A stretch of DNA of 64,000 nt, from assembly GCF_010095445.2 (NCBI RefSeq), contig NZ_WFGV02000034.1, forward strand, positions 1-64,000. The letters run 5' to 3'. Every line of letters starts with the position of its first letter. Position 1 is the stretch's first letter. The notes under the pieces were generated by a model, which had not been told where the DNA came from, made no database searches, and saw nothing but the letters and a program-made list of their open reading frames with translations. The position numbers and the translations under genes were made by a program. Below, in pieces: positions 51,757-61,302 of this stretch. Source of the stretch: Pseudomonas sp. TNT3. GTDB lineage: Bacteria; Pseudomonadota; Gammaproteobacteria; Pseudomonadales; Pseudomonadaceae.

Positions 51757-52620
51757 ATGGCAGAGATTACTGCAGCGTTGGTCAAAGAACTGCGCGAGCG
51801 TACCGGCGAAGGCATGATGGATTGCAAAAAGGCCTTGACCAAGGCTGGCGGCGACATCGAGAAAGCCATTGATGACATGCGTGCTTCGGGCGCGATCAAA
51901 GCTGCCAAGAAAGCTGGCAACGTTGCCGCTGAAGGCGCAATCGCACTTAAAGAAGACGGCAAATCGGCCGTTCTGCTGGAAGTGAACTCGCAGACCGACT
52001 TCCTGGCTTTGCAGGACGATTTCAAGGCATTTGTTGCTTCCAGCGTTGAAAAAGCGTTCGCTGACAAGCTGACTGACGTCGCTCCGCTGATCGCCGCTCA
52101 AGAAGCCGATCGTCTGGTTCTGGTCGGCAAGGTTGGCGAAAACGTCAACATCCGTCGTCTGGCACGCGTCGAAGGTGACGTTGTTGGTGGTTACCTGCAC
52201 GGCAACAAGATCGGTGTTGTGGTTGCCCTTAAAGGCGGCAGCGTCGAGCTGGCCAAAGACATCGCCATGCACGTAGCGGCGACCAACCCTGAATTCCTGC
52301 TGCCATCGGAAGTTTCCGCTGAAGCGGTCGAGCGTGAGAAGGGCGTGTTCCTGACCCTCAACGCTGACAAGATCGCCGGCAAGCCGGAAAACATCGTTGA
52401 AAACATGGTTAAAGGTCGTATCAGCAAGTTCCTGGCTGAAGCGAGCCTGGTTGAGCAGGCGTTCGTCAAGAACCCTGAAATCAAGGTTGGCGAACTGGCC
52501 AAGAAAGCCGGTGCTGAAATCGTTTCCTTCACCTACTTCAAAGTAGGCGAAGGCATCGAGAAGCCGGTCGACAACTTCGCTGAAGAAGTTGCTGCCCAGC
52601 TGGCTGCCGCCAAGCAATAA
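51757..52620 (+). CDS. tsf: Elongation factor Ts
   Basis: This 287-residue guanine nucleotide exchange factor recharges EF-Tu. The N-terminal UBA-like domain (ALVKELRERTGEGMMDCKKAL) and core dimerisation domains are present. The ATG at 51757 follows AGAGGAAT; an in-frame ATG 11 codons upstream lacks a ribosome-binding site and adds non-conserved residues. Confidence 0.97.
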   Translation: MAEITAALVKELRERTGEGMMDCKKALTKAGGDIEKAIDDMRASGAIKAAKKAGNVAAEGAIALKEDGKSAVLLEVNSQTDFLALQDDFKAFVASSVEKAFADKLTDVAPLIAAQEADRLVLVGKVGENVNIRRLARVEGDVVGGYLHGNKIGVVVALKGGSVELAKDIAMHVAATNPEFLLPSEVSAEAVEREKGVFLTLNADKIAGKPENIVENMVKGRISKFLAEASLVEQAFVKNPEIKVGELAKKAGAEIVSFTYFKVGEGIEKPVDNFAEEVAAQLAAAKQ

Positions 52621-52642
52621 GACAGTTTTCAACTGTCGCCCT

Positions 52643-52678
52643 GAAGAGGCTGCCCGCTCACGCGCGCAGCCTCTTTTC
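52643..52678 (+). terminator. Terminator after tsf
   Basis: AAGAGGCTGC and GCAGCCTCTTTT form a ten-base stem around a 12-base loop, followed by T residues, 22 bases after the tsf stop. Confidence 0.85.
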
Positions 52679-52684
52679 AGATGG

Positions 52685-52830
52685 GGCACCAATTTTTTAT
52701 TGGTTTCCCTTTGGAACTGGCTTACAAAGCCATGTTCCGATGGCGCTGAAGCAGCGCCACGCTAGAGTGAACGCCAGCTGAAAACAGCTCGCAAAGAATT
52801 TTTTTAAAATACGCCGCAGGAGAGATTCGC
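52685..52830 (+). other. Structured region upstream of pyrH
   Basis: Four hairpins follow one another: ACCAAT/ATTGGT (52688-52704), GGAACTGGCTT/AAGCCATGTTCC (52713-52738), GGCGCT/AGCGCC (52742-52758) and AGCTG/CAGCT (52775-52788), before an A/T-rich tract and GCAGGAGAG. No open reading frame is supported. It may be a leader RNA for pyrH or hold its promoter. Confidence 0.5.
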
Positions 52831-52831
52831 A

Positions 52832-53575
52832 ATGGCTCAGCAGGGCAGTGGTTATCAGGCTCGCTATAAACGCATTCTACTCAAGCTTAGCGGCGAGGCC
52901 TTGATGGGCTCGGAAGAGTTCGGGATTGATCCCAAGGTGCTGGACCGCATGGCGCTGGAAGTTGGCCAACTGGTCGGCATCGGCGTCCAGGTCGGTCTGG
53001 TAATTGGCGGCGGCAACCTGTTCCGCGGTGCAGCGCTGAGCGCGGCCGGCATGGATCGGGTCACCGGCGACCACATGGGCATGCTGGCCACTGTGATGAA
53101 CGCCCTGGCCATGCGCGACGCGCTGGAACGTGCCAATATCTCGGCCATCGTAATGTCGGCCATCTCCATGGTCGGCGTGACCGATCACTACGACCGTCGC
53201 AAAGCCATGCGCCATCTGAACGCCAAAGAAGTCGTCATTTTTGCGGCAGGTACCGGTAATCCGTTCTTCACCACGGATTCGGCAGCGTGCTTGCGTGCTA
53301 TCGAAATCGATGCCGATGTCGTGCTCAAGGCGACCAAGGTCGATGGCGTCTACACCGCTGACCCATTCAAAGATCCGCATGCCGAGAAGTTCGATCATCT
53401 GACCTACGATGAAGTGCTGGATCGCAAGCTGGGCGTGATGGATCTGACAGCGATTTGCCTGTGCCGCGACCACAAGATGCCGCTGCGCGTATTTAATATG
53501 AACAAGCCCGGCGCCCTGCTGAACATCGTGCATGGCGGAGCTGAAGGGACCCTGATCGAGGAAGGCCAACAATGA
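52832..53575 (+). CDS. pyrH: UMP kinase
   Basis: This 247-residue amino acid kinase-fold enzyme phosphorylates UMP to UDP. LKLSGEALMG, VIGGGNLFRGA and FAAGTGNPFFTTDSAA are characteristic motifs. It begins a tightly packed run: frr overlaps its stop by four bases. Confidence 0.96.
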   Translation: MAQQGSGYQARYKRILLKLSGEALMGSEEFGIDPKVLDRMALEVGQLVGIGVQVGLVIGGGNLFRGAALSAAGMDRVTGDHMGMLATVMNALAMRDALERANISAIVMSAISMVGVTDHYDRRKAMRHLNAKEVVIFAAGTGNPFFTTDSAACLRAIEIDADVVLKATKVDGVYTADPFKDPHAEKFDHLTYDEVLDRKLGVMDLTAICLCRDHKMPLRVFNMNKPGALLNIVHGGAEGTLIEEGQQ

Positions 53576-54129
53576 TCAACGAAATCAAGAAAGACGCTCA
53601 AGAGCGCATGCAGAAATCCCTGGACTCTCTGAACCATGCATTTGGTCAGATTCGTACCGGCAAGGCTCACCCAAGCATTCTGGGCAGCGTGATGGTCCCG
53701 TACTACGGTGCAGACACTTCCATCACCCAAGTAGCCAACATCACGGTCAAAGACTCCCGGACCCTTCAGGTCGTGGCGTTTGAGCGCAACATGCTTGCGG
53801 CGGTCGACAAGGCAATCCAGAGCGCCGGTTTGAACCTCAATCCGACCAACCTGGGTGAGTTGCTGTTGATCTCCATGCCTGCCCTGACTGAAGAAACCCG
53901 TAAGGGCTTCACCAAGCAGGCCCGCAGCGCCGCAGAAGATGCTCGTGTTGCTGTGCGCAACATTCGTCGCGATGCGCTTGGCGATCTCAAGAAACTGGTC
54001 AAGGACAAGGAAATCAGCGAAGACGAAGAACGTCGTGCTGCTGCCGATATCCAGAAGCTCACCGATAAGGCTGAGGCCGATATCGACGCGGCGACTAAGC
54101 AGAAAGAAGCGGACCTGATGGCCGTATAA
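53572..54129 (+). CDS. frr: Ribosome recycling factor
   Basis: This 185-residue protein splits post-termination ribosomes together with EF-G. The RTGKAHPSILG and ARVAVRNIRRDALGDLKKL segments are typical, and the length is standard. It overlaps pyrH by four bases and precedes uppS by 13 bases. Confidence 0.97.
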   Translation: MINEIKKDAQERMQKSLDSLNHAFGQIRTGKAHPSILGSVMVPYYGADTSITQVANITVKDSRTLQVVAFERNMLAAVDKAIQSAGLNLNPTNLGELLLISMPALTEETRKGFTKQARSAAEDARVAVRNIRRDALGDLKKLVKDKEISEDEERRAAADIQKLTDKAEADIDAATKQKEADLMAV

Positions 54130-54142
54130 GGGTCACGTTTTC

Positions 54143-54898
54143 ATGGAAAAGACTAAGCAGACTGCACCCTTCGCGGTGCCGCGCCATGTCGCGATTATCA
54201 TGGATGGTAATAACCGCTGGGCGAAAAAACGCTTTTTGCCCGGTGTCGCCGGGCATAAAGCGGGTGTTGACGCGGTTCGTGCGGTGATTGAGGTGTGTGC
54301 CGAGGCGAAGGTCGAGGTTCTGACCCTGTTCGCCTTCTCCAGCGAGAACTGGCAGCGCCCTGCAGATGAGGTCAGCGCCTTGATGGAGTTATTCTTCAAG
54401 GCGTTGCGTCGCGAGGCCAAGCGCCTCAACGACAACAGCATCAGTTTGCGCATCATTGGTGACCGCTCGCGCTTCCATCCAGAGCTTCAGGCCGCCATGC
54501 GCGAGGCTGAAGCGATGACGGTGGGCGGCAACCGGCTCGTTCTGCAAATCGCCGCCAACTACGGTGGCCAGTGGGATATCGCCCAAGCGGCGCAGCGTCT
54601 GGCGCGTGAAGTTCAGGCAGGTCATCTGCGTCCGGAAGACATTACGCCGGATCTGCTGCAGACCTGTTTGGCTACAGGCGATCAGCCGATGCCTGACTTG
54701 TGCATTCGTACGGGTGGCGAACATCGCATCAGTAACTTCCTGCTGTGGCAGCTGGCGTACGCCGAGCTGTACTTCTCCGACCTGTTCTGGCCGGACTTCA
54801 AACACGACGCCATGCGCAAAGCGCTGGCCGATTTCGCTTCGCGCCAGCGCCGCTTCGGTAAAACGAGCGAGCAGGTTGAAGCTGGAGCCCGGGCTTAA
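54143..54898 (+). CDS. uppS: Undecaprenyl diphosphate synthase
   Basis: This 251-residue cis-prenyltransferase makes the C55 lipid carrier for peptidoglycan and O-antigen. VAIIMDGNNRWAKKR (catalytic Asp), FAFSSENWQRP and IRTGGEHRISNFLLWQ are diagnostic. Its stop overlaps the cdsA start by one base. Confidence 0.96.
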   Translation: MEKTKQTAPFAVPRHVAIIMDGNNRWAKKRFLPGVAGHKAGVDAVRAVIEVCAEAKVEVLTLFAFSSENWQRPADEVSALMELFFKALRREAKRLNDNSISLRIIGDRSRFHPELQAAMREAEAMTVGGNRLVLQIAANYGGQWDIAQAAQRLAREVQAGHLRPEDITPDLLQTCLATGDQPMPDLCIRTGGEHRISNFLLWQLAYAELYFSDLFWPDFKHDAMRKALADFASRQRRFGKTSEQVEAGARA

Positions 54899-55704
54899 TG
54901 CTTAAACAACGAATCATCACAGCACTGATCCTGCTTCCGATAGCCCTATGCGGCTTCTTCCTTCTTGAAGGTTCCGGTTTCGCGCTATTCATCGGCCTGG
55001 TCGTGACCTTGGGTGCATGGGAATGGGCTCGCCTGGCGGGCTTCGAGGAGCAGCCGATTCGCGTTGCCTATGCGGCGGTCGTCGCGGTGATGCTGTTCTT
55101 TATGCACATCCTGCCCGGGCTGGCGCCATGGGTGTTGGGCGCTTCGGTGCTGTGGTGGGGCGTTGCGACCTACCTGGTGTTGACGTATCCACGTTCCAGT
55201 GGCCATTGGGCCAGTGCAGCCAGCAAGCTGGTGATCGGCTTGCTGGTGCTGCTGCCGGCTTGGCAAGGCTTGATCCTGATCAAACAGGAGCCTTTGGGGA
55301 ACTGGTTGATCATGGCGGTCATGGTGTTGGTCTGGGGTGCTGATATCGGTGCCTATTTCTCCGGGCGTGCCTTTGGTAAGCGAAAGCTGGCACCACAGGT
55401 CAGCCCTGGCAAGAGTTGGGAAGGTGTCTACGGCGGCCTGGCGCTCAGCCTGGTGATCACCGCCATCGTCGGTCTTGTTCGCGACTGGACGGTGGCGGAG
55501 CTGCTCAAAGGCTTGGTGGGTGCCGCTGTGATCGTGTTTATCTCAGTCGTGGGTGACCTGACCGAGAGCATGTTCAAGCGCCAGTCCGGGATCAAGGACA
55601 GCAGTAACCTGCTGCCCGGTCACGGGGGTGTACTGGATCGCATCGACAGTCTGACCGCGGCTATTCCAGTGTTTGCAGTGTTGTTGTGGATGGCGGCACC
55701 GTGA
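54898..55704 (+). CDS. cdsA: Phosphatidate cytidylyltransferase
   Basis: This 268-residue polytopic membrane enzyme makes CDP-diacylglycerol from phosphatidate and CTP. The CdsA signature is near the C-terminus (SGIKDSSNLLPGHGGVLDRIDS). It overlaps uppS by one base and dxr by four bases. Confidence 0.95.
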   Translation: MLKQRIITALILLPIALCGFFLLEGSGFALFIGLVVTLGAWEWARLAGFEEQPIRVAYAAVVAVMLFFMHILPGLAPWVLGASVLWWGVATYLVLTYPRSSGHWASAASKLVIGLLVLLPAWQGLILIKQEPLGNWLIMAVMVLVWGADIGAYFSGRAFGKRKLAPQVSPGKSWEGVYGGLALSLVITAIVGLVRDWTVAELLKGLVGAAVIVFISVVGDLTESMFKRQSGIKDSSNLLPGHGGVLDRIDSLTAAIPVFAVLLWMAAP

Positions 55705-56891
55705 GCCGCCCACAACTGATTACTGTCCTGGGCGCGACGGGTTCGATTGGTCTGAGCACGCTCGACGTCATTGCCCGTCATCCTGATCGATTCCAGGTGT
55801 TTGCCTTGAGCGGGTTCACTCGTTTGAGTGAGCTGCTGGCGCTGTGTATCAAGCATTCACCTCGGTTTGCCGTGGTGCCTGAGGTCGCTGCAGCTCGCAC
55901 TCTGCAGGATGATCTTCGTGCTGCTGGCCTATCGACACGCGTGCTGGTCGGCGAGGAAGGCTTGTGTCAGGTGGCCTCCGATCCAGAAGTGGACGCGGTC
56001 ATGGCTGCAATCGTCGGTGCCGCGGGGTTGCGTCCGACCCTGGCGGCGGTCGAGGCCGGCAAGAAAATCCTGCTGGCCAATAAAGAAGCACTGGTGATGT
56101 CCGGTGCTCTGTTCATGCAGGCTGTGCGCAAGAGCGGGTCGGTGCTGTTGCCGATCGACAGCGAGCACAATGCGATCTTCCAGTGCATGCCGCGAGATTT
56201 CGCTCGTGGCCTGGGGCAGGTAGGTGTTCGTCGGATTTTGCTGACAGCGTCGGGCGGACCGTTCCGCCAGACGCCGCTCGCCGAATTGGTCCACGTCACG
56301 CCGGAACAAGCCTGCGCCCATCCTAACTGGTCCATGGGTCGCAAGATTTCCGTGGATTCGGCCAGCATGATGAACAAGGGGCTCGAGCTGATCGAAGCCT
56401 GCTGGTTGTTCGACGCCAAGCCGTCCCAGGTAGAAGTGGTGATTCACTCGCAGAGCGTGATTCATTCGTTGGTCGATTACATCGATGGGTCGGTACTGGC
56501 GCAGTTGGGCAATCCTGATATGCGCACGCCGATCGCCAACGCGCTGGCCTGGCCGGAGCGCATCGACTCGGGCGTGGCGCCGCTGGATCTGTTTGCCATT
56601 GGACGCCTGGATTTTCAGGCGCCCGATGAAGAGCGTTTCCCGTGCCTGCGCCTTGCGCGTCAGGCGGCAGAGGCGGGCGATAGTGCGCCAGCCATGCTGA
56701 ACGCGGCGAATGAAGTGGCTGTCGCGGCGTTTCTCGATGGGCGGGTTCGTTACCTGGAAATCGCGAGTATCATCGAAGAAGTCTTGAATCTGGAACCTGT
56801 CGTTGCGGTGAATGATCTCGAGGCAGTGTTCACGGCAGACGCCAAGGCGCGTGTGCTGTCAGAGCAATGGTTGAGTCGTCACGGGCGGTAG
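55701..56891 (+). CDS. dxr: 1-deoxy-D-xylulose 5-phosphate reductoisomerase
   Basis: This 396-residue enzyme makes 2-C-methyl-D-erythritol 4-phosphate in the MEP isoprenoid pathway, which supplies the substrate of UppS nearby. The NADPH-binding GATGSIGLSTLDV, the metal/substrate motif PIDSEHNAIFQ and SMMNKGLELIEA are present. The start is the GTG at 55701, overlapping the cdsA stop (GTGA); an upstream in-frame GTG inside cdsA is less likely. Confidence 0.95.
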   Translation: MSRPQLITVLGATGSIGLSTLDVIARHPDRFQVFALSGFTRLSELLALCIKHSPRFAVVPEVAAARTLQDDLRAAGLSTRVLVGEEGLCQVASDPEVDAVMAAIVGAAGLRPTLAAVEAGKKILLANKEALVMSGALFMQAVRKSGSVLLPIDSEHNAIFQCMPRDFARGLGQVGVRRILLTASGGPFRQTPLAELVHVTPEQACAHPNWSMGRKISVDSASMMNKGLELIEACWLFDAKPSQVEVVIHSQSVIHSLVDYIDGSVLAQLGNPDMRTPIANALAWPERIDSGVAPLDLFAIGRLDFQAPDEERFPCLRLARQAAEAGDSAPAMLNAANEVAVAAFLDGRVRYLEIASIIEEVLNLEPVVAVNDLEAVFTADAKARVLSEQWLSRHGR

Positions 56892-56947
56892 CAAGTGTTG
56901 CTTTACGCGGGTCCATGCAGCACTGAACAGGAATGCGGAGAAAGTAA

Positions 56948-58300
56948 ATGAGCGCGCTCTATATGATTGTCGGCACCCTGGTAGCGTTGGGTGTGCTGGT
57001 CACCTTCCACGAGTTCGGCCATTTCTGGGTCGCGCGTCGTTGTGGCGTAAAAGTGCTGCGTTTCTCCGTAGGCTTCGGTATGCCGCTGCTGCGCTGGCAC
57101 GATAAGCAGGGTACGGAATTTGTGGTTGCCGCCATTCCCCTGGGTGGCTACGTCAAGATGCTGGATGAGCGCGAAGGCGAAGTGCCAGCCGATCAGCTCG
57201 ATCAATCCTTCAATCGCAAAACCGTACGCCAGCGCATCGCTATTGTCTCGGCGGGCCCGATAGCCAACTTCTTGTTGGCGATGTTTTTTTTCTGGGTGCT
57301 TGCCATGCTGGGCAGCGACCAGGTGCGCCCTGTCATTGGTGGCGTCGAGTCGGGGAGCATCGCCGCCAAGGCGGGCCTGGCCGCAGGTCAGGAAATTGTT
57401 GCCATTGATGGAGAGCCGACTTCCGGTTGGGCCGCGGTCAATCTGCAATTGGTGCGCCGACTGGGGGAAAGTGGTTCGCTGCAGTTACTGGTCCGCGACC
57501 AGGGCTCCACGGCTGATTCGCCTCGTGAGCTCGTGCTGGATAAGTGGCTGAAGGGTGCCGATGAGCCTGATCCGATTCGCTCGTTGGGTATTCGTCCGTG
57601 GCGTCCAGCGTTGCCGCCGGTATTGGCAGAAATCGACCCGAAAGGCCCGGCACAGGCCGCTGGCCTGAAGACTGGCGATCGATTGCTGGCCCTTGACGGC
57701 AAATCGTTCGATGACTGGCAGCAAGTGGTTGATACCGTTCGCTTGCGTCCTGATGCCAAAATCCTGCTGCGCGTCGAGCGCGACGGTGCTCAAATCGACG
57801 TCCCTGTTACTCTCGCGGCTCGCGGCGAGAGCAAGGCGCCGAGCGGCTACCTTGGGGCGGGGGTGAAGGCTGTCGATTGGCCACCAGAGATGATCCGTGA
57901 AGTCAGTTTCGGTCCTCTGGCCGCGATTGGGGAGGGAGCTCGACGCACCTGGACCATGAGCGTACTGACCCTCGATTCGCTAAAGAAAATGTTGTTCGGT
58001 GAGCTCTCGGTAAAAAACTTGAGTGGACCGATAACCATTGCTAAAGTGGCGGGCGCTTCTGCCCAGTCGGGCGTCGCTGATTTCCTGAATTTCCTTGCTT
58101 ATCTGAGTATTAGCCTGGGTGTTCTGAATTTGTTGCCCATTCCGGTACTGGATGGGGGGCATTTGTTGTTTTATCTGATCGAGTGGGCGCGTGGTCGCCC
58201 CCTTTCGGATCGGGTGCAGGGTTGGGGGATACAGATCGGCATCAGTTTGGTGGTCGGGGTGATGTTGCTCGCTCTGGTCAATGATTTGGGTCGTCTGTAA
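56948..58300 (+). CDS. rseP: Site-2 protease RseP (MucP)
   Basis: This 450-residue inner-membrane zinc protease has HEFGH at about residues 22-26 in the first span, two PDZ domains (about residues 115-310), and the LDGGH motif in a C-terminal span. In Pseudomonas it is MucP, which cuts the anti-sigma factor MucA after AlgW and frees AlgU. An AlgU-like promoter lies elsewhere in this window (14033). It precedes bamA. Confidence 0.94.
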   Translation: MSALYMIVGTLVALGVLVTFHEFGHFWVARRCGVKVLRFSVGFGMPLLRWHDKQGTEFVVAAIPLGGYVKMLDEREGEVPADQLDQSFNRKTVRQRIAIVSAGPIANFLLAMFFFWVLAMLGSDQVRPVIGGVESGSIAAKAGLAAGQEIVAIDGEPTSGWAAVNLQLVRRLGESGSLQLLVRDQGSTADSPRELVLDKWLKGADEPDPIRSLGIRPWRPALPPVLAEIDPKGPAQAAGLKTGDRLLALDGKSFDDWQQVVDTVRLRPDAKILLRVERDGAQIDVPVTLAARGESKAPSGYLGAGVKAVDWPPEMIREVSFGPLAAIGEGARRTWTMSVLTLDSLKKMLFGELSVKNLSGPITIAKVAGASAQSGVADFLNFLAYLSISLGVLNLLPIPVLDGGHLLFYLIEWARGRPLSDRVQGWGIQIGISLVVGVMLLALVNDLGRL

Positions 58301-58320
58301 CACTTCGCTGAATTGCGAAT

Positions 58321-58346
58321 CTGCCGCATTTTGCGGCAGTTTGTTT
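58321..58346 (+). terminator. Hairpin between rseP and bamA
   Basis: CTGCCGCA, loop TTT, TGCGGCAG is followed by TTTGTTT. The stem is short, so it may act as a partial terminator or mRNA stabiliser inside the operon rather than a full stop. Confidence 0.7.
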
Positions 58347-58374
58347 ATTGCCAGTTGGAATAAGAAAGGACTTC

Positions 58375-60750
58375 ATGAAACGTCTGCTGCTAACTGCGGT
58401 TCTCACCGTATTGATGATCGCCGAAGTTCACGCCGAGTCCTTCACTATCTCTGATATTCGCGTCAATGGCCTCCAGCGGGTCTCCGCGGGTAGCGTCTTT
58501 GGTGCCTTGCCGTTGAACGTCGGCGAGCAGGCGGACGATCGTCGCCTGGTGGAATCCACTCGTGCGTTGTTCAAAACCGGTTTCTTTCAAGATATCCAGC
58601 TGGGCCGCGATGGCAACGTCCTGGTCATCACGGTAGTCGAGCGTCCGTCGGTCGCCAGTATCGAGATCGAAGGCAACAAGGCGATCTCCACTGAAGACCT
58701 GATGAAGGGCCTCAAGCAGTCCGGTCTGGCTGAAGGCGAGATCTTCCAGCGTGCCACCCTCGAAGGCGTGCGTAACGAGCTGCAGCGTCAATACGTCGCT
58801 CAGGGCCGTTACTCGGCGACCGTTGATACCGAAGTGGTGCCGCAGCCGCGCAACCGTGTCGGGCTGAAGGTCAACATCAACGAAGGTACCGTCGCAGCTA
58901 TCCAGCACATCAACGTGGTGGGTAACACCGTCTTCCCGGATGAAGACCTGATCGACCTCTTCGAACTCAAGACGACCAACTGGCTCTCGTTCTTCAAGAA
59001 CGATGACAAGTATGCTCGGGAAAAGCTTTCCGGTGACCTGGAGCGTCTGCGTTCCTACTACCTGGACCGCGGCTATATCAACATGGATATCGCTTCGACC
59101 CAGGTGTCCATTACCCCGGACAAGAAGCACGTCTACATCACCGTTAACGTCAACGAAGGCGAGAAATACACCGTTCGTGACGTCAAGTTGAGCGGTGACC
59201 TGAAAGTCCCTGAAGACCAGGTCAAGTCGCTCCTGCTGGTACAGAAAGGCCAAGTGTTCTCGCGCAAGCTGATGACCACCACGTCCGAATTGATCACGCG
59301 TCGCCTGGGTAACGAGGGTTATACCTTCGCCAACGTCAACGGCGTACCGGTGCCTCACGACGATGATCACACCGTCGACATCACCTTCGCGGTCGATCCG
59401 GGCAAGCGTGCTTACGTGAACCGCATCAACTTCCGCGGTAACACCAAGTCGGAAGACGAAGTGCTGCGTCGTGAAATGCGTCAGATGGAAGGGGGCTGGG
59501 CTTCGACTTACCTGATCGACCAATCCAAGACCCGTCTTGAGCGTCTGGGCTTCTTCAAGGAAGTCAACGTCGAAACGCCAGCTGTGCCAGGCGTCGACGA
59601 TCAGGTTGATGTGAACTACAGCGTTGAAGAACAGGCTTCCGGTTCGATTACCGCCAGTGTCGGTTTCGCACAGAGCGCCGGTTTGATCCTCGGTGGTTCG
59701 ATCACCCAGAACAACTTCCTGGGTACCGGTAACAAGGTCAGCATCGGCTTGACCCGCAGTGAATACCAGAGCCGTTATAACTTCGGTTATGTCGACCCGT
59801 ACTGGACCACTGATGGCGTGAGTCTGGGTTACAACGCTTTCTATCGCACCACTGACTATGACGAGCTCGAAACTGACATCGCCAGCTATGCGGTAGACAG
59901 CCTCGGTGCCGGCGTGAGCGTGGGTTACCCGATCAGCGAGACTTCGCGCCTGACCTTCGGCCTGACCGCGCAGCAAGACACCATCAAGACCGGTGTCTAC
60001 ACCGTTGATGAAATCTTCGACTTCGTGAACAAGGAAGGCGACAAGTACCTGAACTTCAAGGCGTCGGCCGGCTGGTCCGAGTCGACCCTGAACAAAGGTG
60101 TGCTGGCTACCCGTGGTCGTTCCCAGAGCCTGACCCTGGAAACCACTACGCCTGGCAGTGACCTGTCGTTCTTCAAGCTCGATTACCGCGGCCAGTTGTT
60201 CCAGCCGCTGAGCGAAAACTACACCATGCGCCTGCACACCGAATTGGGTTATGGCGACGGTTACGGTTCGACCGATGGCTTGCCATTCTATGAAAACTAC
60301 TATGCTGGTGGTTTCAACTCGGTTCGTGGTTTCAAGGACAGCACTCTGGGTCCTCGCAGTACACCGAGTCGTGGCCGGAACCCGGGTACTGCCGAAGATC
60401 CGGATCAGGATCCACTGCCGTTCGGTGGTAACGTCCTGATCCAGGGTGGCGTGGAACTGCTGTTTCCACTGCCGTTCGTCAAGGATCAACGCTCGCTGCG
60501 GACTTCGGTCTTCTGGGACGTGGGTAACGTGTTCGATTCGCAGTGCAAGGACACCACCAATGCTGATGGCTCGCCGTCCAGTACCAAGTGCAACGACATC
60601 AGCCTGAGCAACATGGCCAGTTCCGTTGGTGTCGGTGTGACCTGGGTCACAGCACTGGGTCCGTTGAGCTTCGCCCTGGCAATGCCAGTGAAGAAACCGG
60701 ATGACGCTGAAACTCAAGTGTTCCAATTCTCCCTCGGCCAGACGTTCTAA
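58375..60750 (+). CDS. bamA: Outer-membrane protein assembly factor BamA
   Basis: This 791-residue Omp85 protein inserts beta-barrel proteins in the outer membrane. It has a signal peptide (cleaved near VHA), five POTRA domains (about residues 22-420), and a C-terminal 16-strand barrel with the VRGF motif in GGFNSVRGFKDS and a final aromatic residue (FSLGQTF). The ATG at 58375 follows AAGAAAGGA; an in-frame ATG nine codons upstream is rejected. It is called Opr86 in P. aeruginosa. Confidence 0.96.
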   Translation: MKRLLLTAVLTVLMIAEVHAESFTISDIRVNGLQRVSAGSVFGALPLNVGEQADDRRLVESTRALFKTGFFQDIQLGRDGNVLVITVVERPSVASIEIEGNKAISTEDLMKGLKQSGLAEGEIFQRATLEGVRNELQRQYVAQGRYSATVDTEVVPQPRNRVGLKVNINEGTVAAIQHINVVGNTVFPDEDLIDLFELKTTNWLSFFKNDDKYAREKLSGDLERLRSYYLDRGYINMDIASTQVSITPDKKHVYITVNVNEGEKYTVRDVKLSGDLKVPEDQVKSLLLVQKGQVFSRKLMTTTSELITRRLGNEGYTFANVNGVPVPHDDDHTVDITFAVDPGKRAYVNRINFRGNTKSEDEVLRREMRQMEGGWASTYLIDQSKTRLERLGFFKEVNVETPAVPGVDDQVDVNYSVEEQASGSITASVGFAQSAGLILGGSITQNNFLGTGNKVSIGLTRSEYQSRYNFGYVDPYWTTDGVSLGYNAFYRTTDYDELETDIASYAVDSLGAGVSVGYPISETSRLTFGLTAQQDTIKTGVYTVDEIFDFVNKEGDKYLNFKASAGWSESTLNKGVLATRGRSQSLTLETTTPGSDLSFFKLDYRGQLFQPLSENYTMRLHTELGYGDGYGSTDGLPFYENYYAGGFNSVRGFKDSTLGPRSTPSRGRNPGTAEDPDQDPLPFGGNVLIQGGVELLFPLPFVKDQRSLRTSVFWDVGNVFDSQCKDTTNADGSPSSTKCNDISLSNMASSVGVGVTWVTALGPLSFALAMPVKKPDDAETQVFQFSLGQTF

Positions 60751-60795
60751 GCGTCTGACCCAAGATAACGACAATGGATTTTGTAGGAGTGCATC

Positions 60796-61299
60796 GTGCG
60801 TAAGTTGACTCAATTGGTTCTCCTGGCGACCGTACTGGTAGCAGGTCCGGCTTTTGCCGACATGAAAATCGCCGTTCTGAACTATCAAATGGCACTGCTG
60901 GAATCCGACGCGGCCAAGAAATACGCCGTGGATGCCGAGAAGAAGTTCGGTCCTCAACTGACCAAACTCAAGACTCTGGAAAGCAGCGCCAAGGGCATTC
61001 AGGATCGTCTGATGGCCGGTGGTGACAAAATGCAGCAAGGCGAGCGTGAGCGCCTGGAACTTGAATTCAAGCAAAAGGCCCGTGACTTCCAGTTCCAGTC
61101 CAAGGAATTGAACGAAGCCAAAGCCGTTGCGGACCGTGAAATGCTGAAGCAGCTCAAGCCGAAACTGGACAGCGCTGTGGAAGAAGTCATCAAGAAAGGT
61201 GCTTTTGACCTGGTCTTCGAGCGTGGTGCAGTGATTGATGTCAAACCTCAGTACGACATCACTCGCCAGGTCATCGAGCGCATGAATCAGCTGAAGTAA
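60796..61299 (+). CDS. skp: Periplasmic chaperone Skp (OmpH family)
   Basis: This 167-residue protein has a signal peptide (cleaved after AFA, about residue 21) and a long Lys/Gln/Glu-rich helical part of the Skp jellyfish trimer. It holds outer-membrane proteins on the way to BamA. The start is GTG at 60796 with TAGGAGT upstream. lpxD starts three bases after its stop. Confidence 0.93.
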   Translation: MRKLTQLVLLATVLVAGPAFADMKIAVLNYQMALLESDAAKKYAVDAEKKFGPQLTKLKTLESSAKGIQDRLMAGGDKMQQGERERLELEFKQKARDFQFQSKELNEAKAVADREMLKQLKPKLDSAVEEVIKKGAFDLVFERGAVIDVKPQYDITRQVIERMNQLK

Positions 61300-61302
61300 T
61301 CC

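Noticed and set aside
58390..61074. 894-codon open frame antisense to bamA and skp
   Set aside because: It is a shadow of bamA and skp codon use, with no ribosome-binding site or domain.
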